From Microbacterium helvum (GTDB lineage: Bacteria; Actinomycetota; Actinomycetes; Actinomycetales; Microbacteriaceae): a DNA stretch of 64,000 nucleotides. Under the pieces are notes generated by a model. That model did no database searches, was not told the DNA's origin, and saw nothing but the letters and a program-made list of their open reading frames with translations. Each line of letters starts with the position of its first letter. The stretch's first letter is position 1. This document shows, one piece after another, positions 27,271 through 34,870 of this stretch. Location: positions 310,001 through 374,000 of the forward strand of contig NZ_JACXZS010000002.1 of the NCBI RefSeq assembly GCF_014779795.1. Direction: 5' to 3'. Made by a program: the position numbers and the translations under genes.

Positions 27271-27342
27271 TGCGCGATACTGGGATCGAACCAGTGACCT
27301 CTTCCGTGTCAGGGAAGCGCGCTACCGCTGCGCCAATCGCGC
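27271..27342 (-). tRNA. tRNA-Val (anticodon GAC)
   Basis: 72-nt cloverleaf with acceptor GCGCGAT/ATCGCGC, anticodon stem CTTCC/GGAAG, loop CTGACAC with anticodon GAC, T-loop TTCGATC and discriminator A. CCA is not encoded. It is the last gene of the Gly-Cys-Val cluster. Confidence 0.95.
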
Positions 27343-27368
27343 CTAAAGAGGCTGTTCAGTTGTCGGCG

Positions 27369-27439
27369 AGGTGGCGACGGGATTCGAACCCGTGTAAACG
27401 GCTTTGCAGGCCGGTGCCTAGCCGCTCGGCCACGCCACC
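27369..27439 (-). tRNA. tRNA-Cys (anticodon GCA)
   Basis: 71-nt cloverleaf with acceptor GGTGGCG/CGCCACC, anticodon loop CTGCAAA (GCA), T-loop TTCGAAT and the discriminator U typical of tRNA-Cys. CCA is not encoded. Confidence 0.95.
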
Positions 27440-27492
27440 GCGTGTGGTTTGACCCCACGTGCCGTGATCCCTGGAGGGGATCCCTGCACTTG

Positions 27493-27565
27493 AGCGGATG
27501 ACGAGACTCGAACTCGCGACCCTCACCTTGGCAAGGTGATGCGCTACCAACTGCGCTACATCCGC
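27493..27565 (-). tRNA. tRNA-Gly (anticodon GCC)
   Basis: 73-nt cloverleaf with acceptor GCGGATG/CATCCGC, anticodon loop TTGCCAA (GCC), T-loop TTCGAGT and discriminator U. CCA is not encoded. It is first in the Gly-Cys-Val order, a common actinobacterial arrangement. Confidence 0.95.
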
Positions 27566-27721
27566 ATTTCGTTCCCTTCGCTCTCGCGCCGGGCACTTGT
27601 AAGACTTTAGCCGACGTTCGGCCGCATGCAAAACCAGATGCAGCCCGCGCGTGTCACACCGTTGTGGTTCGAGGCATGCCCCGGCATCCGGTACTATCGT
27701 TACTCGTCCCCCTCGGGGCAC

Positions 27722-27797
27722 GGGCGATTGGCGCAGTTGGTAGCGCGCTTCCTTCACACGGAAGAGGTCATCAGTTCGAGTCTGGTATCGCCCACCA
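27722..27797 (+). tRNA. tRNA-Val (anticodon CAC), CCA encoded
   Basis: Cloverleaf with acceptor GGGCGAT/ATCGCCC, anticodon stem CTTCC/GGAAG, loop TTCACAC with anticodon CAC, T-loop TTCGAGT and discriminator A at 27794, followed by an encoded CCA. It is on the opposite strand to the other three tRNAs and reads the major GTG codon. Confidence 0.95.
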
Positions 27798-27798
27798 T

Positions 27799-27830
27799 GA
27801 GAAAACCCCCGGTCCGCCGGGGGTTTTCTC
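27799..27830 (+). terminator. Terminator after tRNA-Val(CAC)
   Basis: 14-bp perfect inverted repeat (GAGAAAACCCCCGG and its complement), 4-base loop, beginning 2 bases after the encoded CCA. Confidence 0.85.
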
Positions 27831-27858
27831 AATTTCGTACGGCGGTATCGTGCTCTCC

Positions 27859-28308
27859 ATGGTGCTCGATCCGAATGAGCGGGAGTCCGTCGTCGCGTTC
27901 CTCCGCGACCACGGCCGCGGCGTCGTCGCGACCGTCTCACCCGAAGGGGTTCCCGAAGCCGCCCTGGTCGGGCTCGTGGCGCTCGACGACGGCTCGATCC
28001 TCTTCAACGCCCTCGCCTCATCCCGCAAGGTCGCGAATCTCGGAGCCCGGCCGGTGATCGCGATCGTGGTCGGCACCGACGGCGACGTCACGCTGCAGAT
28101 CGAGGGGCCCGCGTCGATCGCGGGTCCCGACCGACGTGCCGCGCTGGGCGAGGAGTTCCTGCGTCACGCGCCGGGATCGCGCGTGCACGAGGAAGGGTTC
28201 GCCCTGGTCGTGGTCACGCCTGAGTGGGTGCGCGTGTACGACGCGTCCGCCGCACCGTCGGTGAGCGCAGAGGCGCGCTGGGACGCCGGCATCCCGCCCG
28301 TGGCCTAG
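27859..28308 (+). CDS. Pyridoxamine 5'-phosphate oxidase-fold protein (putative flavin-binding)
   Basis: 149 residues. The N-terminal FLRDHGRGVVATVSPEGVPEAALVGLVALDDGSILFNALASSRKVANL has the split-barrel pattern of the PNPOx-like family, in which the SRKxxNL stretch touches flavin phosphate. This subgroup lacks features of true PdxH and is mostly of unknown substrate, so a link to the PLP cluster should not be assumed. TATCGT (27846-27851) lies 7 bases before the ATG, giving a near-leaderless transcript; it overlaps and so argues against an in-frame GTG at 27850. The stop overlaps the convergent PemK-like gene by 4 bases. Confidence 0.88.
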   Translation: MVLDPNERESVVAFLRDHGRGVVATVSPEGVPEAALVGLVALDDGSILFNALASSRKVANLGARPVIAIVVGTDGDVTLQIEGPASIAGPDRRAALGEEFLRHAPGSRVHEEGFALVVVTPEWVRVYDASAAPSVSAEARWDAGIPPVA

Positions 28309-28829
28309 CGAGGCTCCCCCACCGCCCACCCGTAGCGGCGGTGAAGGGCGTCCGCGACGCGCACGAAGCGCTCCAGGTCGAGCGCGGCCGCCTCGCGCCG
28401 CATGCCGGCGCGGTGAACGAGGTAGAACTGGTCGATGTCGACCCACGACGGACGGCCCTGCGAGTCCCACGCGCCGGATCCGATCGGAAGGAAGTCGCGC
28501 TGGCCGTCGTGAGCCTTGCTGGTCAGCTTCACGGCGTAGACCGTGTCGGCGTCGCGCCGCCCGATGACCAGCACCGGGCGATCCTTGCCACGACCGTCGC
28601 GCTCCGCGTACGGCACCCAGGTCCAGACGATCTCGCCGGCATCGGGGTCCGCGTCGTGCACCGGCTTGTACGTGATCCGCAGCGACGACCGGTCCGGCGG
28701 GTCGATCTCTCTTGTGGCGGTGCCGCCTGAGCGGCCCGGAGCGTCAGCTCCCGGGGCGGTCGGCGTCGTCGAGCGACGCCGGGACGGCGTGAAGAGGTTC
28801 AGCAGGGAGGAGAGGATGCCGCGGGCCAC
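28305..28829 (-). CDS. PemK/MazF-like protein with N-terminal extension
   Basis: 174 residues. From about residue 60 the sequence has the PemK/MazF barrel pattern: GEIVWTWVPYAERDGRGKDRPVLVIGRRD, then VYAVKLTSKAH and SWVDIDQFYLV. MazF-family toxins cut mRNA. The first 55 residues are an Arg/Ser/Pro-rich extension starting with a short hydrophobic segment (GILSSLLNLF) not found in classic MazF. No antitoxin gene is adjacent: the upstream region holds only the amt terminator. A housekeeping role or an unlinked antitoxin is possible, so the toxin label is family-based. Confidence 0.82.
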   Translation of the reverse strand: MARGILSSLLNLFTPSRRRSTTPTAPGADAPGRSGGTATREIDPPDRSSLRITYKPVHDADPDAGEIVWTWVPYAERDGRGKDRPVLVIGRRDADTVYAVKLTSKAHDGQRDFLPIGSGAWDSQGRPSWVDIDQFYLVHRAGMRREAAALDLERFVRVADALHRRYGWAVGEPR

Positions 28830-28884
28830 GGGATCACGATAACGGCCGTGTGCGGCATCCTCTCTTCACGTGCCCCCGGCCACG

Positions 28885-28927
28885 CCGAAGGGGCGTCGCG
28901 GCGGGGGGAACCGCGACGCCCCTTCGG
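28885..28927 (-). terminator. Terminator after amt
   Basis: 17-bp perfect inverted repeat (CCGAAGGGGCGTCGCGG and its complement) with a 9-base loop, 15 bases past the amt stop. Confidence 0.85.
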
Positions 28928-28942
28928 ATCTGGATCGTCGTG

Positions 28943-30211
28943 TCAGGCGCGGGCGCCCTCGAGGACGTAGCCCTCTTCTCCGTGCACGACGGTGTCGATG
29001 CCGGCGACCTCGTCCTCGTTCTTCACGCGGAAGCCGATCGTCTTCTCGATGACCCAGCCGATCGCGTAAGCGAGGACGAACGAGTACACGAGCACTGCCA
29101 GGGCGGCGATCGTCTGCACCAGCAGCTGCGTCAGGTTGCCGCTGTAGATGAGTCCGGTCGTGTTGGCGAAGAAGCCGAGGTAGAGCGTGCCGAGAAGACC
29201 GCCGACCAGGTGGATGCCCACGACGTCGAGCGAGTCGTCGAAGCCCCACTTGTACTTGAGCTCGATCGCCAGGGCGCAGACAGCACCGGCGACGAGGCCG
29301 AGCACGATGGCCCAGATCGGGGTGAGCGAGGCGCAGGCGGGCGTGATCGCGACCAGACCAGCGACGGCGCCGGAGGCGGCGCCGACCGAGGTGGGCTTTC
29401 CGTCCTTGATCTTCTCGACGAGCAGCCACGCCAGCAGAGCCGCGGCGGGAGCGGCGATCGTGTTGACGAAGGCCACGGCGGCGGTGCCGTCGGCGGCGAG
29501 CTCGGAGCCCGCGTTGAAGCCGAACCAGCCGAACCACAGCAGGCCGGCGCCCAGCAGCACGAACGGCGGGTTGTGCGGCACGTGCACGCCCTTCTGGAAG
29601 CCGAGGCGCTTGCCGAGCACGAGGGCGAGGGCGAGGGCGGCCGCACCGGCGTTGATGTGGACCGCGGTGCCACCGGCGAAGTCGATCGCGCCGACCCCGA
29701 AGACCTCCTGCATGCCGTAGGTGATCCAGCCGCCGTACGCGAAGCTGCCGTCGTCGGCGAGGCCGAAGTTGAACACCCAGCTCGCCACCGGGAAGTACAC
29801 GATCGTCGCCCAGATCGCGGCGAAGATCATCCACGAGCCGAACTTGGCGCGGTCGGCGATCGCGCCCGAGACGAGCGCGACGGTGATGATCGCGAAGGTC
29901 GCCTGGAATGCGACGAACGCGAGCGGCGGGTAGGCGGCGCCTTCCGGGACCTCCAGCAGGCTCGTCAGGCCGATGGCGGACCAGTCGATGGACCACGGCG
30001 GAACGAGGCCCTCAGAGCCGGGGAACGCGATGGCGTAGCCGTAGACGACCCACAGCACGCCGATGAGGCCGAGGGCGCCGAAGCTGAGCATCATCATGCT
30101 GATGACGCTCTTGGCCTTCACCAGGCCGCCGTAGAAGAACGCGAGGCCGGGCGTCATCAACAGGACGAGCGCAGCCGTGATGAGCATGAATGCGGTGTTG
30201 CCTTGATCCAT
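28943..30211 (-). CDS. amt: Ammonium transporter
   Basis: 422 residues, eleven predicted membrane helices, extracytoplasmic N-terminus. Amt signatures are visible: GLAFFYGGLVKAKSVISMMM near the start, GAIDFAGGTAVHINAGAAALALALVLGKR with the first pore histidine region, FVLLGAGLLWFGWFGFNAGSEL, and VDVVGIHLVGGLLGTLYLG with the second pore histidine. It takes up ammonium at low concentration. It is monocistronic: no glnK or glnD follows. GlnR-type boxes upstream imply nitrogen control. A TATCCT -10 lies at 30242-30247 with a poor -35, as expected for an activator-dependent promoter. Confidence 0.97.
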   Translation of the reverse strand: MDQGNTAFMLITAALVLLMTPGLAFFYGGLVKAKSVISMMMLSFGALGLIGVLWVVYGYAIAFPGSEGLVPPWSIDWSAIGLTSLLEVPEGAAYPPLAFVAFQATFAIITVALVSGAIADRAKFGSWMIFAAIWATIVYFPVASWVFNFGLADDGSFAYGGWITYGMQEVFGVGAIDFAGGTAVHINAGAAALALALVLGKRLGFQKGVHVPHNPPFVLLGAGLLWFGWFGFNAGSELAADGTAAVAFVNTIAAPAAALLAWLLVEKIKDGKPTSVGAASGAVAGLVAITPACASLTPIWAIVLGLVAGAVCALAIELKYKWGFDDSLDVVGIHLVGGLLGTLYLGFFANTTGLIYSGNLTQLLVQTIAALAVLVYSFVLAYAIGWVIEKTIGFRVKNEDEVAGIDTVVHGEEGYVLEGARA

Positions 30212-30301
30212 CTCCGTGGAGAACCTCTCTGCGGGGGACGCAGGATAGCGTCGGGTCCCCTCAGTGTCGCGAGGTGCCGTTTCGGCGGCGGGCCATCCCG
30301 T

Positions 30302-30317
30302 GTTTCCCGTTGGTTAC
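30302..30317 (-). promoter_or_regulatory. GlnR-type box upstream of amt
   Basis: On the minus strand GTAAC-N6-GAAAC, a full match to the half-site pair gTnAC-N6-GaAAC described for streptomycete and mycobacterial GlnR. It is about 60 bases upstream of the TATCCT -10 and oriented with amt. Confidence 0.7.
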
Positions 30318-30332
30318 ACGAGGGCCCCGAGC

Positions 30333-30348
30333 GTAAACATCGTGTTTC
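30333..30348 (-). promoter_or_regulatory. Second GlnR-like element upstream of amt
   Basis: GAAAC-N6-TTTAC on the minus strand, an inverted arrangement of GlnR-like half-sites 15 bases further upstream; possibly a second dimer site. Confidence 0.45.
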
Positions 30349-30410
30349 GGCGCGCCGAACGGGGCCCGTGAATCAGGCCGGAGTCGACTGGTCCAGCGGG
30401 TGTCGCGCGC

Positions 30411-31439
30411 TCAGGCGAGCGTCGAGGCCACCAGGCGGGAGATGGCGCGCAGGTACTTCTTGCGGTAGCCGCCGGCGAGCATCTCCTCGGGGAAGACGAG
30501 GTCGAGCGAGGTGCCCGTGGCGCGGATGGGCAGCTGCGCGTCGTACACGCGGTCGACGAAGGCGACGAAGCGCAGCGCCGCTGACTGGTCGGTGAACGGC
30601 TGGACGTCGCGCAGCCCCACCGTGGCCAGCCCGTCGATGAGGCGGATGTACCGAGAGGGGTGCACGTGCGCGAGGTGCGCGACGAGGGCGTCGAAGCCGT
30701 CGTCCGAGGCCAGTCCCGTCGTCGCGGCGTCCGCGATCGCCGCCTCGTACTGGGCGGCCGACAGCACCGCCGCGTGCCCGTCCACGGCGCGGTGGCGGTA
30801 GTCGGTGCCGTCGATGCGCACGGTCTGGAAGCTCGCGGCCATCGCGTGGATCTCGCGGAGGAAGTCCTGGGCGGCGAACCGCCCTTCGCCGAGCGCGTTC
30901 GGCGGCGTGTTCGAGGTCGCGGCCAGTCTCGTGCCCGACGACACGAGCTCGCCGAGCAGGCGGGTCATCACCATGGTGTCGCCCGGATCGTCGAGTTCGA
31001 ACTCGTCGATGCACAGCAGGTCGGCCCCGCGGAACAGCTCCACCGTGTTCTGGTAGCCGAGCGCGCCGACGAGCGCCGTGTACTCGATGAACGAACCGAA
31101 GTACTTCCGGCGTGCCGGCATCGCGTGGTACACGGATGCCAGCAGGTGGGTCTTGCCCACGCCGAACCCGCCGTCCAAGTAGACACCGGGCTTGATCTCG
31201 GGCCGCTTCGCCCGTCGGAAGAGGCCGCCCTTGGCGGGGGCGCCACCGCCCGTGAACGCGATCAGGAGGTCCTTGGCCTCTTGCTGGGACGGAAAGGCCG
31301 CGTCGGCGCGGTAGGTGTCGAACGTCGCGCCGGAGAACTGCGGCGGCGGCACGAGCGCCGCGACCATCTCGGCGCCGGCGAGCTGCGGCGTCCGCTCCGT
31401 GAGGTGGACGACGCCGGTGCGGGTGGCGGAGACGGTCAT
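30411..31439 (-). CDS. zapE: ZapE/AFG1-type ATPase
   Basis: 342 residues. Walker A is VYLDGGFGVGKTHLLAS at about residues 87-103, Walker B is LLCIDEFELDDPGD, and sensor-type AATSNTPPNALGEGRFAAQDFLREI follows, all typical of the AFG1 family. In E. coli ZapE contacts FtsZ and modulates constriction; the mitochondrial homologue helps remove damaged proteins. The role in actinobacteria is inferred only by family. It is divergent from the sulfurtransferase gene, with 178 bases between them. Confidence 0.93.
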   Translation of the reverse strand: MTVSATRTGVVHLTERTPQLAGAEMVAALVPPPQFSGATFDTYRADAAFPSQQEAKDLLIAFTGGGAPAKGGLFRRAKRPEIKPGVYLDGGFGVGKTHLLASVYHAMPARRKYFGSFIEYTALVGALGYQNTVELFRGADLLCIDEFELDDPGDTMVMTRLLGELVSSGTRLAATSNTPPNALGEGRFAAQDFLREIHAMAASFQTVRIDGTDYRHRAVDGHAAVLSAAQYEAAIADAATTGLASDDGFDALVAHLAHVHPSRYIRLIDGLATVGLRDVQPFTDQSAALRFVAFVDRVYDAQLPIRATGTSLDLVFPEEMLAGGYRKKYLRAISRLVASTLA

Positions 31440-31617
31440 ACGGGTCCTCTGCGGGAGAAGAACGCGGCGACCTGTGACGGAGTCTTACGTCGAGGCCTCG
31501 CGCGGGCACATGGGAATCTAGGGTCGGAGTCGACGGTTCAACCCTAACCGTCAGCCCTGTGCGCATCATCCGCACGGCGCCGCCGACCCGAGCGCGTCCC
31601 GAGACCCAGGAGAAGCC

Positions 31618-32523
31618 ATGTCCGTCGAGTTCGACACGTCGTCAGAGAAGTTCGCCGAGTACGCCGATCCCGGCCGTCTCGTCACCGGGGACTGGCTGCA
31701 GGCGCGGCTCGGGCAGCCGGGCCTGGTGGTCGTCGAGTCCGACGAGGACGTCCTGCTCTACGAGACCGGCCACATCCCCGGCGCCGTCAAGGTCGACTGG
31801 CACACCGAACTCAACGACCCGGTCGTACGGGACTACGTCGACGGCGAGGGCTTCGCCGAGCTCGTGGGCCGCAAGGGCATCTCGCGCGACGACACGGTCG
31901 TCATCTACGGAGACAAGAACAACTGGTGGGCCGCCTACGCGCTGTGGGTCTTCTCGCTGTTCGGCCACGAGGACGTGCGACTTCTCGATGGCGGCCGCGA
32001 CAAGTGGATCTCGGAAGGGCGCCCGATCACGAGGGATGCCTCGACCCCGGCGCCGACCGAGTACCCGGTCGTGGAGCGCGACGACTCGCTGCTGCGCGCC
32101 TACAAGGATGACGTGCTGGCGCACCTCGGCAAGGGACCGCTGATCGACGTGCGCTCCCCCGAGGAATACGACGGGACGCGCACCTCCGCCCCCGCCTACC
32201 CCGAGGAGGGCGCTCTGCGCGGCGGGCACATCCCGACTGCGCAGAGCGTGCCGTGGGCGCGGGCGGTCGCCGAGGACGGCGGCTTCAAGACGCGTGCCGA
32301 GCTCGACGCGATCTACCGCGGCGAGGCGGGCCTGCAGGACGGCGACGCGATCGTCGCCTACTGCCGCATCGGGGAGCGCTCCAGTCACACGTGGTTCGTG
32401 CTCGCGCATCTGCTCGGCTTCCAGGACGTGCGCAACTACGACGGCTCGTGGACCGAATGGGGCAGCGCCGTCCGCGTGCCGATCGTGACCGGCGCCGAGC
32501 CCGGCGAGGCGCCCGGCCGCTGA
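31618..32523 (+). CDS. Thiosulfate sulfurtransferase (two-domain rhodanese)
   Basis: 301 residues with two rhodanese domains. The N-terminal one ([24 protein letters not shown]) is inactive; the C-terminal one has the active cysteine in [15 protein letters not shown]. The CRIGERS loop is the form found in actinobacterial CysA/SseA-type enzymes, which move sulfane sulfur from thiosulfate or 3-mercaptopyruvate. AGGAGAAGCC precedes the ATG and a TAGGGT -10 lies at 31519-31524. It pairs with the sufE gene 30 bases downstream, suggesting sulfur mobilisation. Confidence 0.95.
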   Translation: MSVEFDTSSEKFAEYADPGRLVTGDWLQARLGQPGLVVVESDEDVLLYETGHIPGAVKVDWHTELNDPVVRDYVDGEGFAELVGRKGISRDDTVVIYGDKNNWWAAYALWVFSLFGHEDVRLLDGGRDKWISEGRPITRDASTPAPTEYPVVERDDSLLRAYKDDVLAHLGKGPLIDVRSPEEYDGTRTSAPAYPEEGALRGGHIPTAQSVPWARAVAEDGGFKTRAELDAIYRGEAGLQDGDAIVAYCRIGERSSHTWFVLAHLLGFQDVRNYDGSWTEWGSAVRVPIVTGAEPGEAPGR

Positions 32524-32553
32524 CGCCGGCATCCACATGCGAAACTGGTCCCG

Positions 32554-32991
32554 ATGACTGATTCGCTGCCCGAGCGGCTCGCCGAGATCCGCGACGAGTT
32601 CCTCGAGCTCGCCGAACCCGACCGGCTGCAGCTGCTGCTCGAGTACTCGTACGAGCTGCCCGCGATCCCCGCCGAGTACGAGGGGCACCCCGAGCTCGCG
32701 GAACGGGTGGTCGAGTGCCAGTCGCCGGTCTACATCATCGTCGACGTCGACGACTGCGGCACGGTGGCGATGCACGCGACGGCTCCGGCCGAGGCGCCGA
32801 CGACGCGTGGCTTCGCCAGCATCCTCGCGCAGGGGCTGACCGGACTCAGCGCTGCCGAGGTCGCAGCGGTCCCGGCGGACTACCCGCAGACGCTCGGCCT
32901 CACGCGAGTGGTCTCGCCGCTGCGCATCTCGGGCATGACCGGCATGCTGCTGCGCGCACAGCGTCAGGCGCGCGCGAAGTCCGGCCTCTGA
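32554..32991 (+). CDS. sufE: SufE family sulfur acceptor
   Basis: 145 residues. SufE accepts persulfide sulfur from a cysteine desulfurase. The conserved Cys is in RVVECQSPVYIIV at about residue 51, and the C-terminal LGLTRVVSPLRISGMTGML matches the family. Here it stands next to a sulfurtransferase rather than SufS, a recurrent actinobacterial pairing; it may take sulfur from the rhodanese or from an unlinked desulfurase. No clear Shine-Dalgarno sequence precedes the ATG. Confidence 0.93.
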   Translation: MTDSLPERLAEIRDEFLELAEPDRLQLLLEYSYELPAIPAEYEGHPELAERVVECQSPVYIIVDVDDCGTVAMHATAPAEAPTTRGFASILAQGLTGLSAAEVAAVPADYPQTLGLTRVVSPLRISGMTGMLLRAQRQARAKSGL

Positions 32992-33000
32992 CGGCGCCGA

Positions 33001-34254
33001 TCAGTCGCCGGCGAGCCCCTGCTCGGCGAGCCAGGAGCGGATGCTGCCAGACCACCGCTCCTGGTCGTAGTTCCACAGCTTGGTGTGGCGCGCGACCTCG
33101 AAGACCTGCATCTGCACGAGGTCGGGGCGTGCCGCGACCAGGCTGTGCGACGCGTCCGACGGCACGAATCCATCGTCGTCGCTGTGGAGGATGAGGATCG
33201 GATGCCGCAGCTCCGCCGCGCGGGCGACCACGTCGAGGCGGTCGAGATCGATCGCACCGCCCGTGCGGGTGAGCGGGGACGCCCACTCGTTCTGGAGGGC
33301 GCCGATCGCGAAACGGCTCATCGCGGCAGGCACCCGCTCCGCCCGCGCCTGGAACTGCAGCACCACGCGCCAGTCGACGACGGGCGACTCGAGGATGAGT
33401 CCGGCGATCGCGTCGCCGTGGGCGGAGTTCAGGGAGAGCTGCAGTGCGATGGCGCCGCCCATCGACCAGCCCATGACGATCACGCGGCGCGCACCGCGGC
33501 GACGGGCGAACCCGACCGCGGCGTCGACGTCGCGCCACTCGGTGTCGCCGAGCGCATACGTTCCGGTGCGGCTGCGCGGCGCCTCGCCGTCGTTGCGGTA
33601 CGACACCACCAGCGACGTGATGCCGAGGGCGTGGAACACCGGGACGGCGCGCAGGCACTCCGCGCGCGTCGTGCCGCGGCCGTGGACCTGGATGACCCAC
33701 GTGTCGCCGTCGCCCGCCGGGAACAGCCACGCGGGGCACGGACCGACCGTCGAGCCGATGAGCTCAGGGGTGAACGGCAGGTGGAGCTGCTCGGGGTGAT
33801 CGAAGTACCACCCGCTGAACGCGGCGTCAGGCTCGAGCCGTGCGTCAGGACCGACGTGGGTGAGCAGCTTGCGCTTCACGCTCGTCGCGTCCTCCGACAG
33901 CACGGAGCCGAGCTTGACGTAGTCTGACGTGCCCGTCGTGAACAGGCCGTAGCGCCCGGGCAGCTCGGTGTCCGGCGTGCGTGAGAGCGTGATCGTCTGC
34001 GCCGCCGTGTCGAGCGCGAGGATCCGGGTGTCGGGCTGACGGCGTGACGGCGTGACGACGCGACGCGCCATCACGACCGAGCCGGTGGCCAGGGCGCCGA
34101 GCGCGGCTGCCAGGCCGAGACTCAGCACGGTGAGCGCGGCCCTGACGCCGAGGGCGTAGGCGGGAGCGGGCCGCGCGGCGCGCGATCCCGCAGCCCGCAG
34201 CCGGCGGGGAGGAGGAGTTGCGCCGTCTCTCGCGGCGCGCCTGGAGGCGACCAT
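33001..34254 (-). CDS. Membrane-anchored alpha/beta hydrolase
   Basis: 417 residues. A basic, disordered N-terminus (about 35 residues) precedes one membrane helix (LTVLSLGLAAALGALATGSVVMA, about 40-62). After a strand-rich region of about 130 residues comes the hydrolase domain: VHGRGTTRAECLR (oxyanion region), nucleophile elbow GWSMGGA, acid in LILHSDDDGFVPSDASH and histidine in FEVARHTKLWNYD, so the triad is complete. The family name is clear; the substrate is not. It is divergent from DUF3000 with only 25 bases between starts. Confidence 0.9.
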   Translation of the reverse strand: MVASRRAARDGATPPPRRLRAAGSRAARPAPAYALGVRAALTVLSLGLAAALGALATGSVVMARRVVTPSRRQPDTRILALDTAAQTITLSRTPDTELPGRYGLFTTGTSDYVKLGSVLSEDATSVKRKLLTHVGPDARLEPDAAFSGWYFDHPEQLHLPFTPELIGSTVGPCPAWLFPAGDGDTWVIQVHGRGTTRAECLRAVPVFHALGITSLVVSYRNDGEAPRSRTGTYALGDTEWRDVDAAVGFARRRGARRVIVMGWSMGGAIALQLSLNSAHGDAIAGLILESPVVDWRVVLQFQARAERVPAAMSRFAIGALQNEWASPLTRTGGAIDLDRLDVVARAAELRHPILILHSDDDGFVPSDASHSLVAARPDLVQMQVFEVARHTKLWNYDQERWSGSIRSWLAEQGLAGD

Positions 34255-34267
34255 CGAGGCATCACTC

Positions 34268-34273
34268 TAGTCT
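34268..34273 (+). promoter_or_regulatory. -10 element (TAGTCT) of the DUF3000 gene
   Basis: TAGTCT with a 6-base gap to the GTG start at 34280: the leaderless layout again, squeezed into a 25-base divergent gap. Confidence 0.55.
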
Positions 34274-34279
34274 GTCCGC

Positions 34280-34870
34280 GTGGTTGAGCAGCGTCCCCCC
34301 GCGGCACCGGGCTCGTTCGAGCAGGCCGCCGCCGCGGTGCGCGCGATCGTGTTCCGTGACGACCTGACGGTCACCGAGATCACCGCGCCGCAGGGCCTCG
34401 CGCCCGACGCCCTCGCGATCGCCGGCGACGTGCGGTCCACGCCGGACGACACCGAGGCGCCATACGGCACCGGTCGCCTCGTGCTGCTGCACGATCCGGA
34501 GGAACCCGCGCCGTGGAACGGCGCGTGGCGGATCGTCTGTTTCGCGCAGGCGCCGCTCGAGCCGGAGATCGGGATCGATCCGCTGCTGGCCGATGTCGCC
34601 TGGACCTGGCTCACCGACGCGCTGAAGTCCCGTCGGGCAGCGCACCACTCGGCGTCCGGAACGGCCACGAAGACACTGTCGAAGGGGTTCGGATCGCTGG
34701 CATCCGAAGGGGACGGTGCGCAGATCGAGCTGCGGGCGTCGTGGTCTCCGGAAGGCGACATCGCTCCGCACGTGGAAGCATGGGCGGAGTTGTTGTGCAT
34801 GCTGGCGGGTCTGCCGCCCGGCTCGGAAGGGATCGCGATGCTCGATTCGCGCAGGTCGCCGCGTGGCTGA
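34280..34870 (+). CDS. DUF3000 domain-containing protein
   Basis: 196 residues, covering the whole DUF3000 family length. FEQAAAAVRAIVFRDDLTVTEI at the N-terminus and GAWRIVCFAQAPLEPEIGIDPLLADVAWTWL in the middle are characteristic; the C-terminal half contains SAGTATKTLSKGFG-like and ELRASWSPEGD segments. DUF3000 is restricted to actinobacteria and unassigned. It overlaps the RNase D-like gene by 8 bases, an arrangement conserved across the phylum, so a link to RNA or DNA processing is possible. Confidence 0.93.
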   Translation: MVEQRPPAAPGSFEQAAAAVRAIVFRDDLTVTEITAPQGLAPDALAIAGDVRSTPDDTEAPYGTGRLVLLHDPEEPAPWNGAWRIVCFAQAPLEPEIGIDPLLADVAWTWLTDALKSRRAAHHSASGTATKTLSKGFGSLASEGDGAQIELRASWSPEGDIAPHVEAWAELLCMLAGLPPGSEGIAMLDSRRSPRG

